Shown here: positions 26,741 through 35,427 of the stretch, one piece after another
Layout: each line of letters starts with the position of its first letter
How positions within the stretch are numbered: the first letter of the stretch is position 1
From: Flavobacterium lacustre
GTDB lineage: Bacteria > Bacteroidota > Bacteroidia > Flavobacteriales > Flavobacteriaceae
Assembly: GCF_027474525.2 (NCBI RefSeq)
Contig: NZ_CP114882.2
Coordinates: 2,852,001-2,916,000, forward strand
Direction: 5' to 3'
Length of the DNA: 64,000 nt
Translations under genes and position numbers: made by a program
Notes under the pieces: model-generated
Told to the model about the DNA's origin: nothing
Databases searched by the model: none
Seen by the model: the letters and a program-made list of their open reading frames with translations, nothing else

Positions 26741-27593
26741 ATTCCTTAACAAGATATATTCCATCATCCTTTATCTCAATCAATTTTTCACGATACAAAG
26801 CACCAATCGCTTTCTTGAAAGTTTTCTTGCTCATCTTCAACACCGTTTTTATATCCTCCGGATGCGAATTATCAGTAAGACGCAAAAAACCGCGACTGGC
26901 TCTTAATTCGTCCATAATTTTTTCGGCATTCGGTTCAATACTTTGGTATCCTTGTATTTGCAAGGCAACATCTATCTTATTATCAGGTCGAATGTTCTTG
27001 ATATACCCGCGCATTCTATCTCCGGTACGAATCGCATCGTCGTACACTTCATCTTTGTACAACAACCCTTTGTGACGCTCATTAATGATAACATTAATAC
27101 CTATTTCGGTAATGTGCGAAACAATCAAATCAACCTCTTCCCCTTTTTCAATCATTAACGCATCATTATTCAAAAACTGATTCGTTTTGCTTGATGCAAC
27201 CAAACGATTTGTTTTTTCGTCCATATAAAGATACACCAAGTAGCGTTTTCCTTTTTCCATCGGACGCGCTTGCTCTTTAAAAGGCACCAAAATATCTTTC
27301 TCCATTCCCCAATCCATAAAAGCACCAATCTGATTGATATAATTTACACGCAAAAGTGCAAACTCATTCAACAAAATATAAGGTTCTAAGGTAGTAGCAA
27401 CAGGACGTTCCTCATGGTCTAAATACACAAAAACAATAAGCTCCTCACCTATCTCAAACTCGTTCGGCACGTATTTATTAGGCAGCAAAATGTCATGTAT
27501 TCCTTCCGGATCTTTTTCGGGATTGCCCAAAAACAGACCCACTTTAGTATCCCTTAATATCGTTAACGTATTGTATTTTCCTATTTCAATCAT
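26739..27593 (-). CDS. cvfB: CvfB-family S1-domain RNA-binding protein
   Basis: About 284 residues from the ATG at 27593 (IEIGKYNTLTILRDTKVGLF); the ATG at 27617 adds eight unlikely residues. The family has three S1-like domains followed by a winged helix. Here the first spans about residues 1-65 (GIHDILLPNKYVP), the second about 70-135 (GAFMDWGMEKDILVPFKEQ), the third about 140-210 (EIGINVIINERHKGLLYKDE, GDRMRGYIKNIRPD). The winged helix is about 225-284 (VLKMSKKTFKKAIGALYREK). CvfB proteins bind RNA in the cytoplasm and affect gene expression post-transcriptionally. The gene stands alone with its own terminator. Confidence 0.9.
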   Translation of the reverse strand: MIEIGKYNTLTILRDTKVGLFLGNPEKDPEGIHDILLPNKYVPNEFEIGEELIVFVYLDHEERPVATTLEPYILLNEFALLRVNYINQIGAFMDWGMEKDILVPFKEQARPMEKGKRYLVYLYMDEKTNRLVASSKTNQFLNNDALMIEKGEEVDLIVSHITEIGINVIINERHKGLLYKDEVYDDAIRTGDRMRGYIKNIRPDNKIDVALQIQGYQSIEPNAEKIMDELRASRGFLRLTDNSHPEDIKTVLKMSKKTFKKAIGALYREKLIEIKDDGIYLVKE

Positions 27594-27966
27594 TTTATTT
27601 CCATTTGTAAAGTGCAAATGTACGAAGATTGGAAATAGTAAATCAGTAAACCGCCTACAAAAAACAAGCCCAGAAATCGGCGTTTTTTTGTTCTGGGAGC
27701 AGACCCATTTATTATTTCATCACCAATCGTCCTGCTGTACGCAGTATCTTTTTTATAAACGCACTGCTTTCAGAGTTCAAAACATCCAAAACCTATTAAG
27801 CGTTTACAAAAAAGGATACTTGCTGCCATCAGGGCTAAACGAGAACATTTTCTTTTTCAGAACTCACAAAATCAGCTTTACTACAGTAGTGGTAATTCAA
27901 AAAACGTTTTATTATTTGTAATCTTTTTCTATTTATTTTAAAAAAACACATACATTTACCTTCTAA
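27594..27966. other. Intergenic region before the large surface-protein gene
   Basis: It must hold the divergent promoters of cvfB and the surface-protein gene. TACATTTA at about 27951-27958, just before the ATG at 27967, resembles a -7 element. A weak hairpin (CCCAGAA/TTCTGGG, 27669-27697) is visible. A plus-strand frame here (27490-27921) has no protein-like composition. Confidence 0.4.
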
Positions 27967-30900
27967 ATGAGTTATCTTATTATGAGGAATTTTAGTTTTC
28001 TTACCCATACTTTTTTTTTAATACTTTTTACTTCAATTTGTACTTATGGTAACACCATCAAAATAAATCCCCACAAAGAAATACACCCTCTAAACGGATA
28101 TCACAAAGACCAAGTTGTACTGCTAAGCATCGATTTTAATTTTAATAATGACGGTACTTGCTCCGGCACACCCGTAACTTTTACACCCACTGTAACCGGA
28201 GATGCTCCTTTTACGTATCAATGGGATTTTGGAGACGGAAATACGTCTAATAGCAGCAACCCAACACATACTTTTACCGCACTGGGTTGTGGATTTCAAA
28301 ATTTCAATGTAAAACTAACCGTAACCGATGCTAATAACGTAAGCAAATCGGTAACAAAAGTTATTTCTGTACAACAAAAACCAGATTTAAAGTTTGTGAA
28401 TTTAAATGCGCCTTCTGGATCCAGCGCACCTTTTGAAAAATGTGGAGACAACAATTCAGATCTTCAATATACCATTAATGTTGGAAACAGTTCCAGTTCT
28501 GCTTCCTGCATCACTTCCTACACTGTAGATTGGGGCGATGGCGCTATAGAAACTAACGTTAATTTTCCCAGAACACACACCTACATGAAGTTAGGGTCGT
28601 TCAATATGGTCGTAACAGGAATCCGAAATAATGGTTGCAATAACTCGATTACCTATGTAATTAAGAACTCCAACAATCCAATTGGAGCGCTGATTGCTCC
28701 CGGGAATACCACTAATTTTTGTACCCCGGTTGCCCCGATGGATTTTGCCATAGGCTCATGGGCACTCAATCCTTCGGACACAAAATACCAAGTTGATTAT
28801 GGTGACGGTACTTTTATAAATTACACTCAAGCACAACTGGAAAGTTCTTCTTATTATAATGCTGTAAATCCGCCAGCTTCTTTGAACTTCCCAATACCAC
28901 ATACTTTTACACGATTTAATTGTCCGTCAGGAAACACCGTTAGACTTACAATAACCACCTCCTGCGGAAGTACTTACCTCACAGCCGGCCCCATTATTAT
29001 CTTAGATGTGCCTACAGTAGATTTTAACGTAAACAGTATTGTATGCGCAAATACGTACACGTACTTTAACAATACAACCGTTGCCGGATATACAAATGAT
29101 TGTAGCACCTATAATGTGTATACTTGGGATTTCGGGGACGGAAGCGCACCTTCCAGAGAGGTTAATCCTAGTCATCTCTATGCCTTACCCGGCAAATACA
29201 AAATAACTTTATCCGCCGAAACACCCTGCGGAAAAGGAACTTCTGTTAGCAAATGGATTTGTGTTGAACCCATTTTACAACCCAAATTTACCTACGGAAA
29301 TGCTTGTGCTTCCAGTAATGTACAAATGACAAATACTACCGATACCAGTTTGAGTTGTGGAGCCGAAAGTTATTATTGGGAAGTAATCAATTACATTGAA
29401 GGTTTTTGCGGAAAAGGAACAGCGCAATGGAATTTTGCAAATGGCACAGGCCCATTTTCTAAAAATCCTGTTTTTAATTTTATAACTGCAGGAACATATA
29501 CTGTTCGATTAACCTCTAGGAATTCTTGTGGAATAGACCAATCCATTACACAAGCGATACAAGTAAAAAAACCACCGATTACCACATTAAGCCCCATTTC
29601 GGATTATTGTAATTCGGCAACAATCAAACCAGTTGGAACAGTCGTAGAAAGTTGTTCACCAAGTGCTGAACTCACCTACCTTTGGAGCTTTCCGGGAGGA
29701 ACACCCGCAACAGCTACAACGCTTAATCCCGGATCAATAAACTATTCTGTGAGTGGGAATTATCAAGCTACTTTTAGCGTGACTAATAGTTGTGGCACGA
29801 CTACAAAAACAGCAAACTTCTCTGTTAATTTAGTACTTTCACCAATAATAAAACCAAAATTATTAAAAATTTGCAGTGGCGAAACCTTTCAAATTACACC
29901 AGTCACCAATACAACCGATAATGTGCCTGCAGGAACTACTTATGTTTGGTCAAATCCTACAATTTCACCTTCTGGCTCGGTGAGTGGTGCAACGGCACAG
30001 TCGTCCCCGGTAACAACCATTACTCAAACATTAAAAAACAATACAAACAGTCCGGCAACAGTAACATATACTATATCGCCCATATCTAAAGTATGTCCTG
30101 GACCTAACTTTACCATTACGGTAATCGTTGAACCATTGATAAATGTAGCTGAAACTATAAAAAGCAGTACCTGTTTTGGGTCAAATGATGCAGCTATCAG
30201 TATAACTGTGACTGGCGGAACTCCTTTCACGACAGGTAAGCCAAATACTATTTTATGGACTGGCCCTAATGGATTCACTAGTAGTAATGAAGATATTACT
30301 AATTTAAAACCCGGATATTATAATTTAAATATCAACGATAACGGGAATTGTCCTTTTACAAAAAACTATTATGTCGGTGAACCGGGGCTATTCCAGTTTT
30401 CAGGAAATAAAAATGATATCAGCTGTTTTGGGTTAAATGACGGAAAGGTTACGCTAACTACAACCGGAGGAACGCAATCCTACACTTATGTTTGGACAAA
30501 AAACGGAAATCCTTATGCCACCACCGAAGACATTACTAATTTAGCACCCGGAGTTTACGATGTTGTCATTACAGAAGCTAATAACTGTAACATCCTTAAA
30601 GGCAGTTATACTATTATTGAACCGCCTTTATTAGAAATCAATCTGGTCAATCAAGTTGATATTCTTTGTTACGGAGATCATACAGGTGAAATCAACATAA
30701 ATGTAACCGGAGGAAGAGCTACTCAATCATCACCAGGTGTTTTTAATTACAATTACAGCTGGTCAGGACCAAACGGTTTTCAAAGTTCAAATAAAAATTT
30801 AAAAAATGTAGCCGCAGGTACCTATAACTTAACTGTAACGGATAATTCGGGTTGTACGGATCAATTGCAAGTGATTTTACTTCAAAATGATGAAATAAAA

Positions 30901-32373
30901 TTAGCCTATACTAAAACCGAAATAGCTTGTTACGACTATGCAAATGCCTCTATTACGATTAATAATATTACAGGTGGAATTCCATTTACAACCGGAGATC
31001 CTTATCTTATAAAATGGAGTAATTTAGGAACAGGTCTGGTGCAAAATAATTTAACCGCAGGAACTTATATAATCACCATCACCGATGCTTTAGATTGTGT
31101 CAAACAATTTACCATAATCATAGATAATGCACCTGTTTTTACAATTAATCCAGATGTAAAACAAATCTCTTGTTTTGGCGAAAAAGATGCTCATATCCGA
31201 TTAAATCTCATTGGAGGTAAAACACCTGTAACTTTAGTTTGGGATGATGACGCAACTGCAGGAGTAGAAAGAAATAATTTAGGTCCGGGAAAATACAGCG
31301 TAACCATTACAGATTCGAAATCATGTATTATAAAAGAAAGCTTCATCATAATTGAGCCTTTACTATTAGAATTAAAAGCAACCGTTTCAAACCCATTAGA
31401 TTGTTTTAATGCCAATACCGGCGCAATCAATTTAGTAGTGACCGGTGGTACTCCTCCTTTTATATACTCTTGGTCTAACGGCGCTTCAACCGAAGACTTA
31501 AACAACCTTCCACCCGAAAATTATACCGTAACCGTAACCGATGCGAATGGTTGTAAAAAATTAGAAACCTGGAAAATTACTCGATTTGAACAACTGACTC
31601 CAACAGTTGAAGTGATAACCGATTTTAATTGCGATACTAAATATGTGCATCAGACTTTTATTGGCCATGTCAAAGGCGGAATTCCTCCTTATCAATTAAG
31701 TTGGTCTGATGGTGTTGTTACCGGCACAAATTATGAAATTATGAATACCGAAAATAACGGTCTGATTATATTTAGCGTTACAGACAGCTTTGGATGTCCA
31801 GCTGATTACACGTTTAATGTGAATACACCTGTTTTAGGCAAAGCTAACTTCACGACAAGTTCCCACGGAAAAGATGTTTATGATTTATATTCGATTTATG
31901 ATCCGATTTTATTTACCAATTTAGCCACAGGAGATTTTACCAATATCGCTTGGGATTTTGGGGATGGTAATTTTTCAGATGAAGAAAATCCAAAACATAT
32001 TTATACCAGAGAAGGCACGTATACCATTAAACAAACCGTAAATTATCCTTTTGGTTGCCAATACATTTATACAACTACACTCCTTGTCGAAAAAGGATAC
32101 AGTCTAATCATGCCAAATGCATTTACACCAAATAATGATAGTTTCAATGATTCATTTGCACCCGTATTTCTTGGTTTAATTAATATAACGTTAGACGTTT
32201 TTGATAGCTGGGGAAGTATCATATATTCTGAAAGTGGAGAAAACATTAAAGGTTGGAATGGAAAAGTAAAAGATTTAGACGCCGAAAATGGAAACTATTA
32301 TTTTAAAATCAGCGCAAAAACCTTTTACAATCATACTATAACCGAAAAAGGAGCATTCACATTAATTCAATAA
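27967..32373 (+). CDS. Giant secreted PKD/SprB-repeat protein with T9SS type B sorting domain
   Basis: 1468 residues (1463 if started at 27982, right before the signal peptide). After the signal (FFLILFTSICTYGNT), residues about 50-690 hold PKD-like domains with YQWDFGDGNTSNSSNPTHTF, YTVDWGDGAIETN and YTWDFGDGSAPSREVNPSHL. Residues about 720-1230 contain about seven SprB-type repeats, each starting with a Cys motif (SSTCFGSNDA, ISCFGLNDGK, ILCYGDHTGE, ISCFGEKDAH, LDCFNANTGA) and including VTGGTPPFIYSW-like and LPPENYTVTVTDANGC-like parts. A final PKD domain (IAWDFGDGNFSDEENPKHIY) precedes the gliding-motility-type C-terminal domain (YSLIMPNAFTPNNDSFNDSF). It should be exported by type IX secretion and held on the surface, with the PorP/SprF-like protein downstream as its dedicated partner. 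Confidence 0.92.
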   Translation: MSYLIMRNFSFLTHTFFLILFTSICTYGNTIKINPHKEIHPLNGYHKDQVVLLSIDFNFNNDGTCSGTPVTFTPTVTGDAPFTYQWDFGDGNTSNSSNPTHTFTALGCGFQNFNVKLTVTDANNVSKSVTKVISVQQKPDLKFVNLNAPSGSSAPFEKCGDNNSDLQYTINVGNSSSSASCITSYTVDWGDGAIETNVNFPRTHTYMKLGSFNMVVTGIRNNGCNNSITYVIKNSNNPIGALIAPGNTTNFCTPVAPMDFAIGSWALNPSDTKYQVDYGDGTFINYTQAQLESSSYYNAVNPPASLNFPIPHTFTRFNCPSGNTVRLTITTSCGSTYLTAGPIIILDVPTVDFNVNSIVCANTYTYFNNTTVAGYTNDCSTYNVYTWDFGDGSAPSREVNPSHLYALPGKYKITLSAETPCGKGTSVSKWICVEPILQPKFTYGNACASSNVQMTNTTDTSLSCGAESYYWEVINYIEGFCGKGTAQWNFANGTGPFSKNPVFNFITAGTYTVRLTSRNSCGIDQSITQAIQVKKPPITTLSPISDYCNSATIKPVGTVVESCSPSAELTYLWSFPGGTPATATTLNPGSINYSVSGNYQATFSVTNSCGTTTKTANFSVNLVLSPIIKPKLLKICSGETFQITPVTNTTDNVPAGTTYVWSNPTISPSGSVSGATAQSSPVTTITQTLKNNTNSPATVTYTISPISKVCPGPNFTITVIVEPLINVAETIKSSTCFGSNDAAISITVTGGTPFTTGKPNTILWTGPNGFTSSNEDITNLKPGYYNLNINDNGNCPFTKNYYVGEPGLFQFSGNKNDISCFGLNDGKVTLTTTGGTQSYTYVWTKNGNPYATTEDITNLAPGVYDVVITEANNCNILKGSYTIIEPPLLEINLVNQVDILCYGDHTGEININVTGGRATQSSPGVFNYNYSWSGPNGFQSSNKNLKNVAAGTYNLTVTDNSGCTDQLQVILLQNDEIKLAYTKTEIACYDYANASITINNITGGIPFTTGDPYLIKWSNLGTGLVQNNLTAGTYIITITDALDCVKQFTIIIDNAPVFTINPDVKQISCFGEKDAHIRLNLIGGKTPVTLVWDDDATAGVERNNLGPGKYSVTITDSKSCIIKESFIIIEPLLLELKATVSNPLDCFNANTGAINLVVTGGTPPFIYSWSNGASTEDLNNLPPENYTVTVTDANGCKKLETWKITRFEQLTPTVEVITDFNCDTKYVHQTFIGHVKGGIPPYQLSWSDGVVTGTNYEIMNTENNGLIIFSVTDSFGCPADYTFNVNTPVLGKANFTTSSHGKDVYDLYSIYDPILFTNLATGDFTNIAWDFGDGNFSDEENPKHIYTREGTYTIKQTVNYPFGCQYIYTTTLLVEKGYSLIMPNAFTPNNDSFNDSFAPVFLGLINITLDVFDSWGSIIYSESGENIKGWNGKVKDLDAENGNYYFKISAKTFYNHTITEKGAFTLIQ

Positions 32374-32390
32374 AAGCAACAGTCAAACTA

Positions 32391-33392
32391 ATGAAATTTA
32401 AACTATTTATTATACTTATTACTTGCTGCTTTTACTCAAAACTAAGCGCACAAGATCCCGTTTTTACCCAATATTTTTTAATTCCCGAAACCCTAAATCC
32501 TGGCTTTTCCGGTTTTATGGAAACTACATACACCGGAATTATTCACCGCGAACAATGGCCTGATTTAGATTTAAAAATTGACACCGATTATGCTTTTGTC
32601 AATACTTGGAACGAAAGTATGAATAGCGGTTTTGGTGTAAGTGTTTTAAATCAAAGAGAAAATGTAACCAATTATAATTTTTCTCAAGTCAATGCTAATT
32701 ATGCTTACAGAGTCCGAATCAGTGATGACTGGACTTTCAGACCTGCTATTGAAGCTGGTTTTGGCCTAAAATCATTTGCCTTTCAAAATTTATTATTAGA
32801 AGATCAAATTAATATCAAAACAGGAATCATCAACACCAGTTCAATTGACCCAATATTGCTAAATGATAAAGTCAGTTTTTTTGATATATCTGCCGGAATG
32901 GTTTTCAATACCGAAAATATGTGGATTGGTTTATCGATGAAACACCTTAATAAGCCAAATATTGCATTTAGTTCAAACGGAAATGTTCCCTTAGCCACTT
33001 TCTTCTCCTTAAGTACCGGTTATGAATTTCTTTTGGCAGACTACATTGATGTTCAATTCTTCCCGTATGCGACCAAAATGTTTGTTACCTCAAATTATAT
33101 GCAACAAGGACGTTATAACCGTCTCGATATTGGAACCTCAATCCTATTCGAAAAAATGTTTTTTGGAGCAACTGCAGTTACAAATCCTTCTAAAAATGGG
33201 TATAATAGCCAACTGCTTACCTCTGTAAATCTTTTCACAGGATTGCAATATGATCATTTGCGATTTGGACTTTCCTATGATTTAAACACTTCCAAAATTG
33301 GAAAAACCGGTGGTATCTATGAACTTTCATTGACGTATCAATTTAACCTCGACAAAAAATGTTTTGGTTGCCCTAATTATACCGGAAGATAA
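32391..33392 (+). CDS. PorP/SprF-family type IX secretion-associated outer-membrane protein
   Basis: 333 residues. The signal peptide ends at YSKLSAQ. The sequence DPVFTQYFLIPETLNPGFSG is the family signature near the N-terminus; the rest alternates in beta-barrel style (YAYRVRISDDWTFRPAIEAG, GLSMKHLNKPNIAF) and ends with a short Cys pair (KKCFGCPNY). SprF-type proteins are needed for secretion or anchoring of partner proteins with type B sorting domains. The 17-bp gap after the giant gene makes that protein its probable client. Confidence 0.92.
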   Translation: MKFKLFIILITCCFYSKLSAQDPVFTQYFLIPETLNPGFSGFMETTYTGIIHREQWPDLDLKIDTDYAFVNTWNESMNSGFGVSVLNQRENVTNYNFSQVNANYAYRVRISDDWTFRPAIEAGFGLKSFAFQNLLLEDQINIKTGIINTSSIDPILLNDKVSFFDISAGMVFNTENMWIGLSMKHLNKPNIAFSSNGNVPLATFFSLSTGYEFLLADYIDVQFFPYATKMFVTSNYMQQGRYNRLDIGTSILFEKMFFGATAVTNPSKNGYNSQLLTSVNLFTGLQYDHLRFGLSYDLNTSKIGKTGGIYELSLTYQFNLDKKCFGCPNYTGR

Positions 33393-33525
33393 ACACACAA
33401 TTTCTTTCTGATTTTTTGAAATCTCAATTCTCCTTTTCACAATTAAAAGTTATAATCCCTTCATAAATTATTCAGGTTCTTTTTTTATTTTAAATTTATA
33501 CTTTAATATCTAAATTTAAAAGTCC

Positions 33526-34194
33526 TTGGAAACGCTTTTTAGGAACATTCAAAATGTAAAAGTAATCGATGCGTCAATCTCCTTAACGGAATACACGCCT
33601 TTGGATTTATCGGTTTCAAATATCGATTTATCAAAACGTACCATTGAGAATGCTGCCGATTTTGAAAAGTACATCAAAAGTATACTAGCCAAAAACAATG
33701 CAAAAGTAGCATTTGGCGGTTATAATGAAGAGCGTAATTTATATAAAAGAAGTGCCGTTTTTAATGCTGCAGAAACTGAAGAACGCAACATTCATATTGG
33801 TTTAGATTTATGGGTTAAGGCAGGAACTACAGTATTGGCAGCGCTTGACGGAAAAGTTCATAGTTTTAATTACAACAATAATTTAGGCGATTACGGGCCA
33901 ACTATTCTATTAGAACACCACATAGAAAATCAAAAATTTTATACTTTATATGGACATTTATCGTTAGAAAGTATCGCTGAATTAACTATTGGTACCGTTT
34001 TCACGAAAGGAGAACCAATGGCAACATTGGGAAATGCTACTGTCAATGGCGATTATGCACCGCATTTGCATTTTCAAATCATAAAAGACATTGCAGAAAA
34101 CACTGGCGATTATCCCGGGGTTTGTAGTAAAAACAAACGGAATTATTATTTGGATAACTGCCCTGATCCAAATTTATTATTAAAAATAACATAA
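33526..34194 (+). CDS. M23-family (LytM-type) peptidase-like protein
   Basis: 222 residues from a TTG start; no ATG lies in frame between the preceding stop and the conserved region, so TTG is the best choice. The M23 zinc motifs are present: HIGLDLW (about residues 91-97, HxxxD) and HLHFQ (about 181-185), with the intermediate TLYGHLSLES. No signal peptide is visible, unusual for a peptidoglycan hydrolase and perhaps a sign of a cytoplasmic or differently exported member. It is followed after 6 bp by a lipoprotein gene and probably co-transcribed with it. Confidence 0.83.
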   Translation: METLFRNIQNVKVIDASISLTEYTPLDLSVSNIDLSKRTIENAADFEKYIKSILAKNNAKVAFGGYNEERNLYKRSAVFNAAETEERNIHIGLDLWVKAGTTVLAALDGKVHSFNYNNNLGDYGPTILLEHHIENQKFYTLYGHLSLESIAELTIGTVFTKGEPMATLGNATVNGDYAPHLHFQIIKDIAENTGDYPGVCSKNKRNYYLDNCPDPNLLLKIT

Positions 34195-34200
34195 ACAATT

Positions 34201-34686
34201 ATGAAACGATTCCTCCTTATTTTAAGTTTAGTTGTATTGATAGGCTGTAAATCTAAAACAGCAGTAATCACTCCCGAAGAAGCAATTCCTGCAAAGGCAG
34301 AAATCCTAAAATTACCCTTTTCTGAGGTCAGCGAAGCACAAAAAAACAAAGCCTATGAATTAGGGAAAAGAGTCTTGATTACTTGTAATACATCCAAGTT
34401 TAAGCCTTTTAACGAAAGTGAAGCCACTCCTACAGTAATCAAAAACACAACACTCGAAAAACTAACAAAAATATGTACGCGATACCGTCAATATTATGGC
34501 ACTTTTAAAGATATTGAATTAGTGGAAATCTATAAAAACTACGCAGACAACAGCACTATTTTTCGATATAAAGCATTGTATACTAAAAAAGTGGCCAATA
34601 AAGAACTACGCCTGTTTATGAATGAAGAAGGCAAAGTTTCTGCGATAAAATCAATGGATTGGGCTGATACTTTTCAATTAAAATAA
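34201..34686 (+). CDS. Small lipoprotein of unknown function
   Basis: 161 residues. The signal ends at a lipobox (ILSLVVLIGC), so the protein is lipid-anchored. The mature part is alpha/beta and includes AYELGKRVLITCNTSKFKPF and ELVEIYKNYADNSTIFRYKA, which could be a small fold similar to DUF3887-type or NTF2-like domains, but I cannot name a family with confidence. It lies 6 bp after the M23 gene and 20 bp before another exported protein, in one operon. Confidence 0.7.
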   Translation: MKRFLLILSLVVLIGCKSKTAVITPEEAIPAKAEILKLPFSEVSEAQKNKAYELGKRVLITCNTSKFKPFNESEATPTVIKNTTLEKLTKICTRYRQYYGTFKDIELVEIYKNYADNSTIFRYKALYTKKVANKELRLFMNEEGKVSAIKSMDWADTFQLK

Positions 34687-34706
34687 CAACAAAACGCATC
34701 CTGTTC

Positions 34707-35228
34707 ATGACTAAAAAATGCTTCCTTTTTACTTTATTGATGCTTTCTGTTACTGGATTTAGCCAGGAAATGATTAGCTATAACAGCTCAAAAAAATATC
34801 CCGCAACTTCTTCTTGGAATTTCATTTGTGAAAATTATGCCCTGACTGGTATCACCGAAGTTCAAATTGCAAAAACTGAAAAAGGCGGCTTGCTGAAATT
34901 AGCCGTCGAAACAACAAATCCAACTTATACAATTTCAGGTACAGCCTATATTTATTTATCAAATAATACTTTTATAATCTGTTCTGATAAAGGAAACAGA
35001 GAAAAAATCGATACTAAAATAGTGTCCTATTACAGCTTCACTCCTATTGAAATGAGTCTGTTAAAAAAGAATGATATTCAATCCATTCGTTTTACAATCA
35101 AAGGAATTGCAACTAAATTTAATAGCCAAATTGGTAATTTTACAGCAGTAAATAAAAAAGAATATTTTGCCACTTACGACAATTCTCCAAAAAGTTATCA
35201 CACAGCAACCGAAATAAAGGCTTTATAA
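34707..35228 (+). CDS. Small exported hypothetical protein
   Basis: 173 residues. A signal peptide (FLFTLLMLSVTGFSQ) is followed by a beta-rich mature part: NSSKKYPATSSWNFICENYA, GGLLKLAVETTNPTYTISGT, YLSNNTFIICSDKGNREKI. No family is recognised. It is the last gene of the M23-lipoprotein group; the 193 bp after it carry the promoter of the chemotaxis-like kinase gene. Confidence 0.65.
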   Translation: MTKKCFLFTLLMLSVTGFSQEMISYNSSKKYPATSSWNFICENYALTGITEVQIAKTEKGGLLKLAVETTNPTYTISGTAYIYLSNNTFIICSDKGNREKIDTKIVSYYSFTPIEMSLLKKNDIQSIRFTIKGIATKFNSQIGNFTAVNKKEYFATYDNSPKSYHTATEIKAL

Positions 35229-35347
35229 TCCATTTAATTCCATATTTCATAAAACAAAAAAAAATACTGCTTAATACTAATTAAAATGATTTTTTCTTAT
35301 TATCGTTATTATTAAGCATTGTTTTTAGTTATTATATTAAGTTTCCT

Positions 35348-35355
35348 TATATTTG
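35348..35355 (+). promoter_or_regulatory. -7 promoter element of the CheB-CheR-kinase gene
   Basis: TATATTTG is a perfect TAnnTTTG, 72 bp before the ATG at 35428. It lacks the two-box architecture of the sites starting at 39895, so this gene seems to use an ordinary housekeeping promoter. Confidence 0.5.
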
Positions 35356-35427
35356 TTAGGAAAAGCACCTGTTAAAATGAGTGGTTAATAAAGTACTACT
35401 TAAACCTTATCCTAAAAACTGGTGAAA

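Noticed and set aside
27490..27921. Plus-strand frame of 143 codons upstream of the giant surface-protein gene
   Set aside because: It begins antisense inside cvfB, has no domain or protein-like composition, and covers the divergent promoter region.
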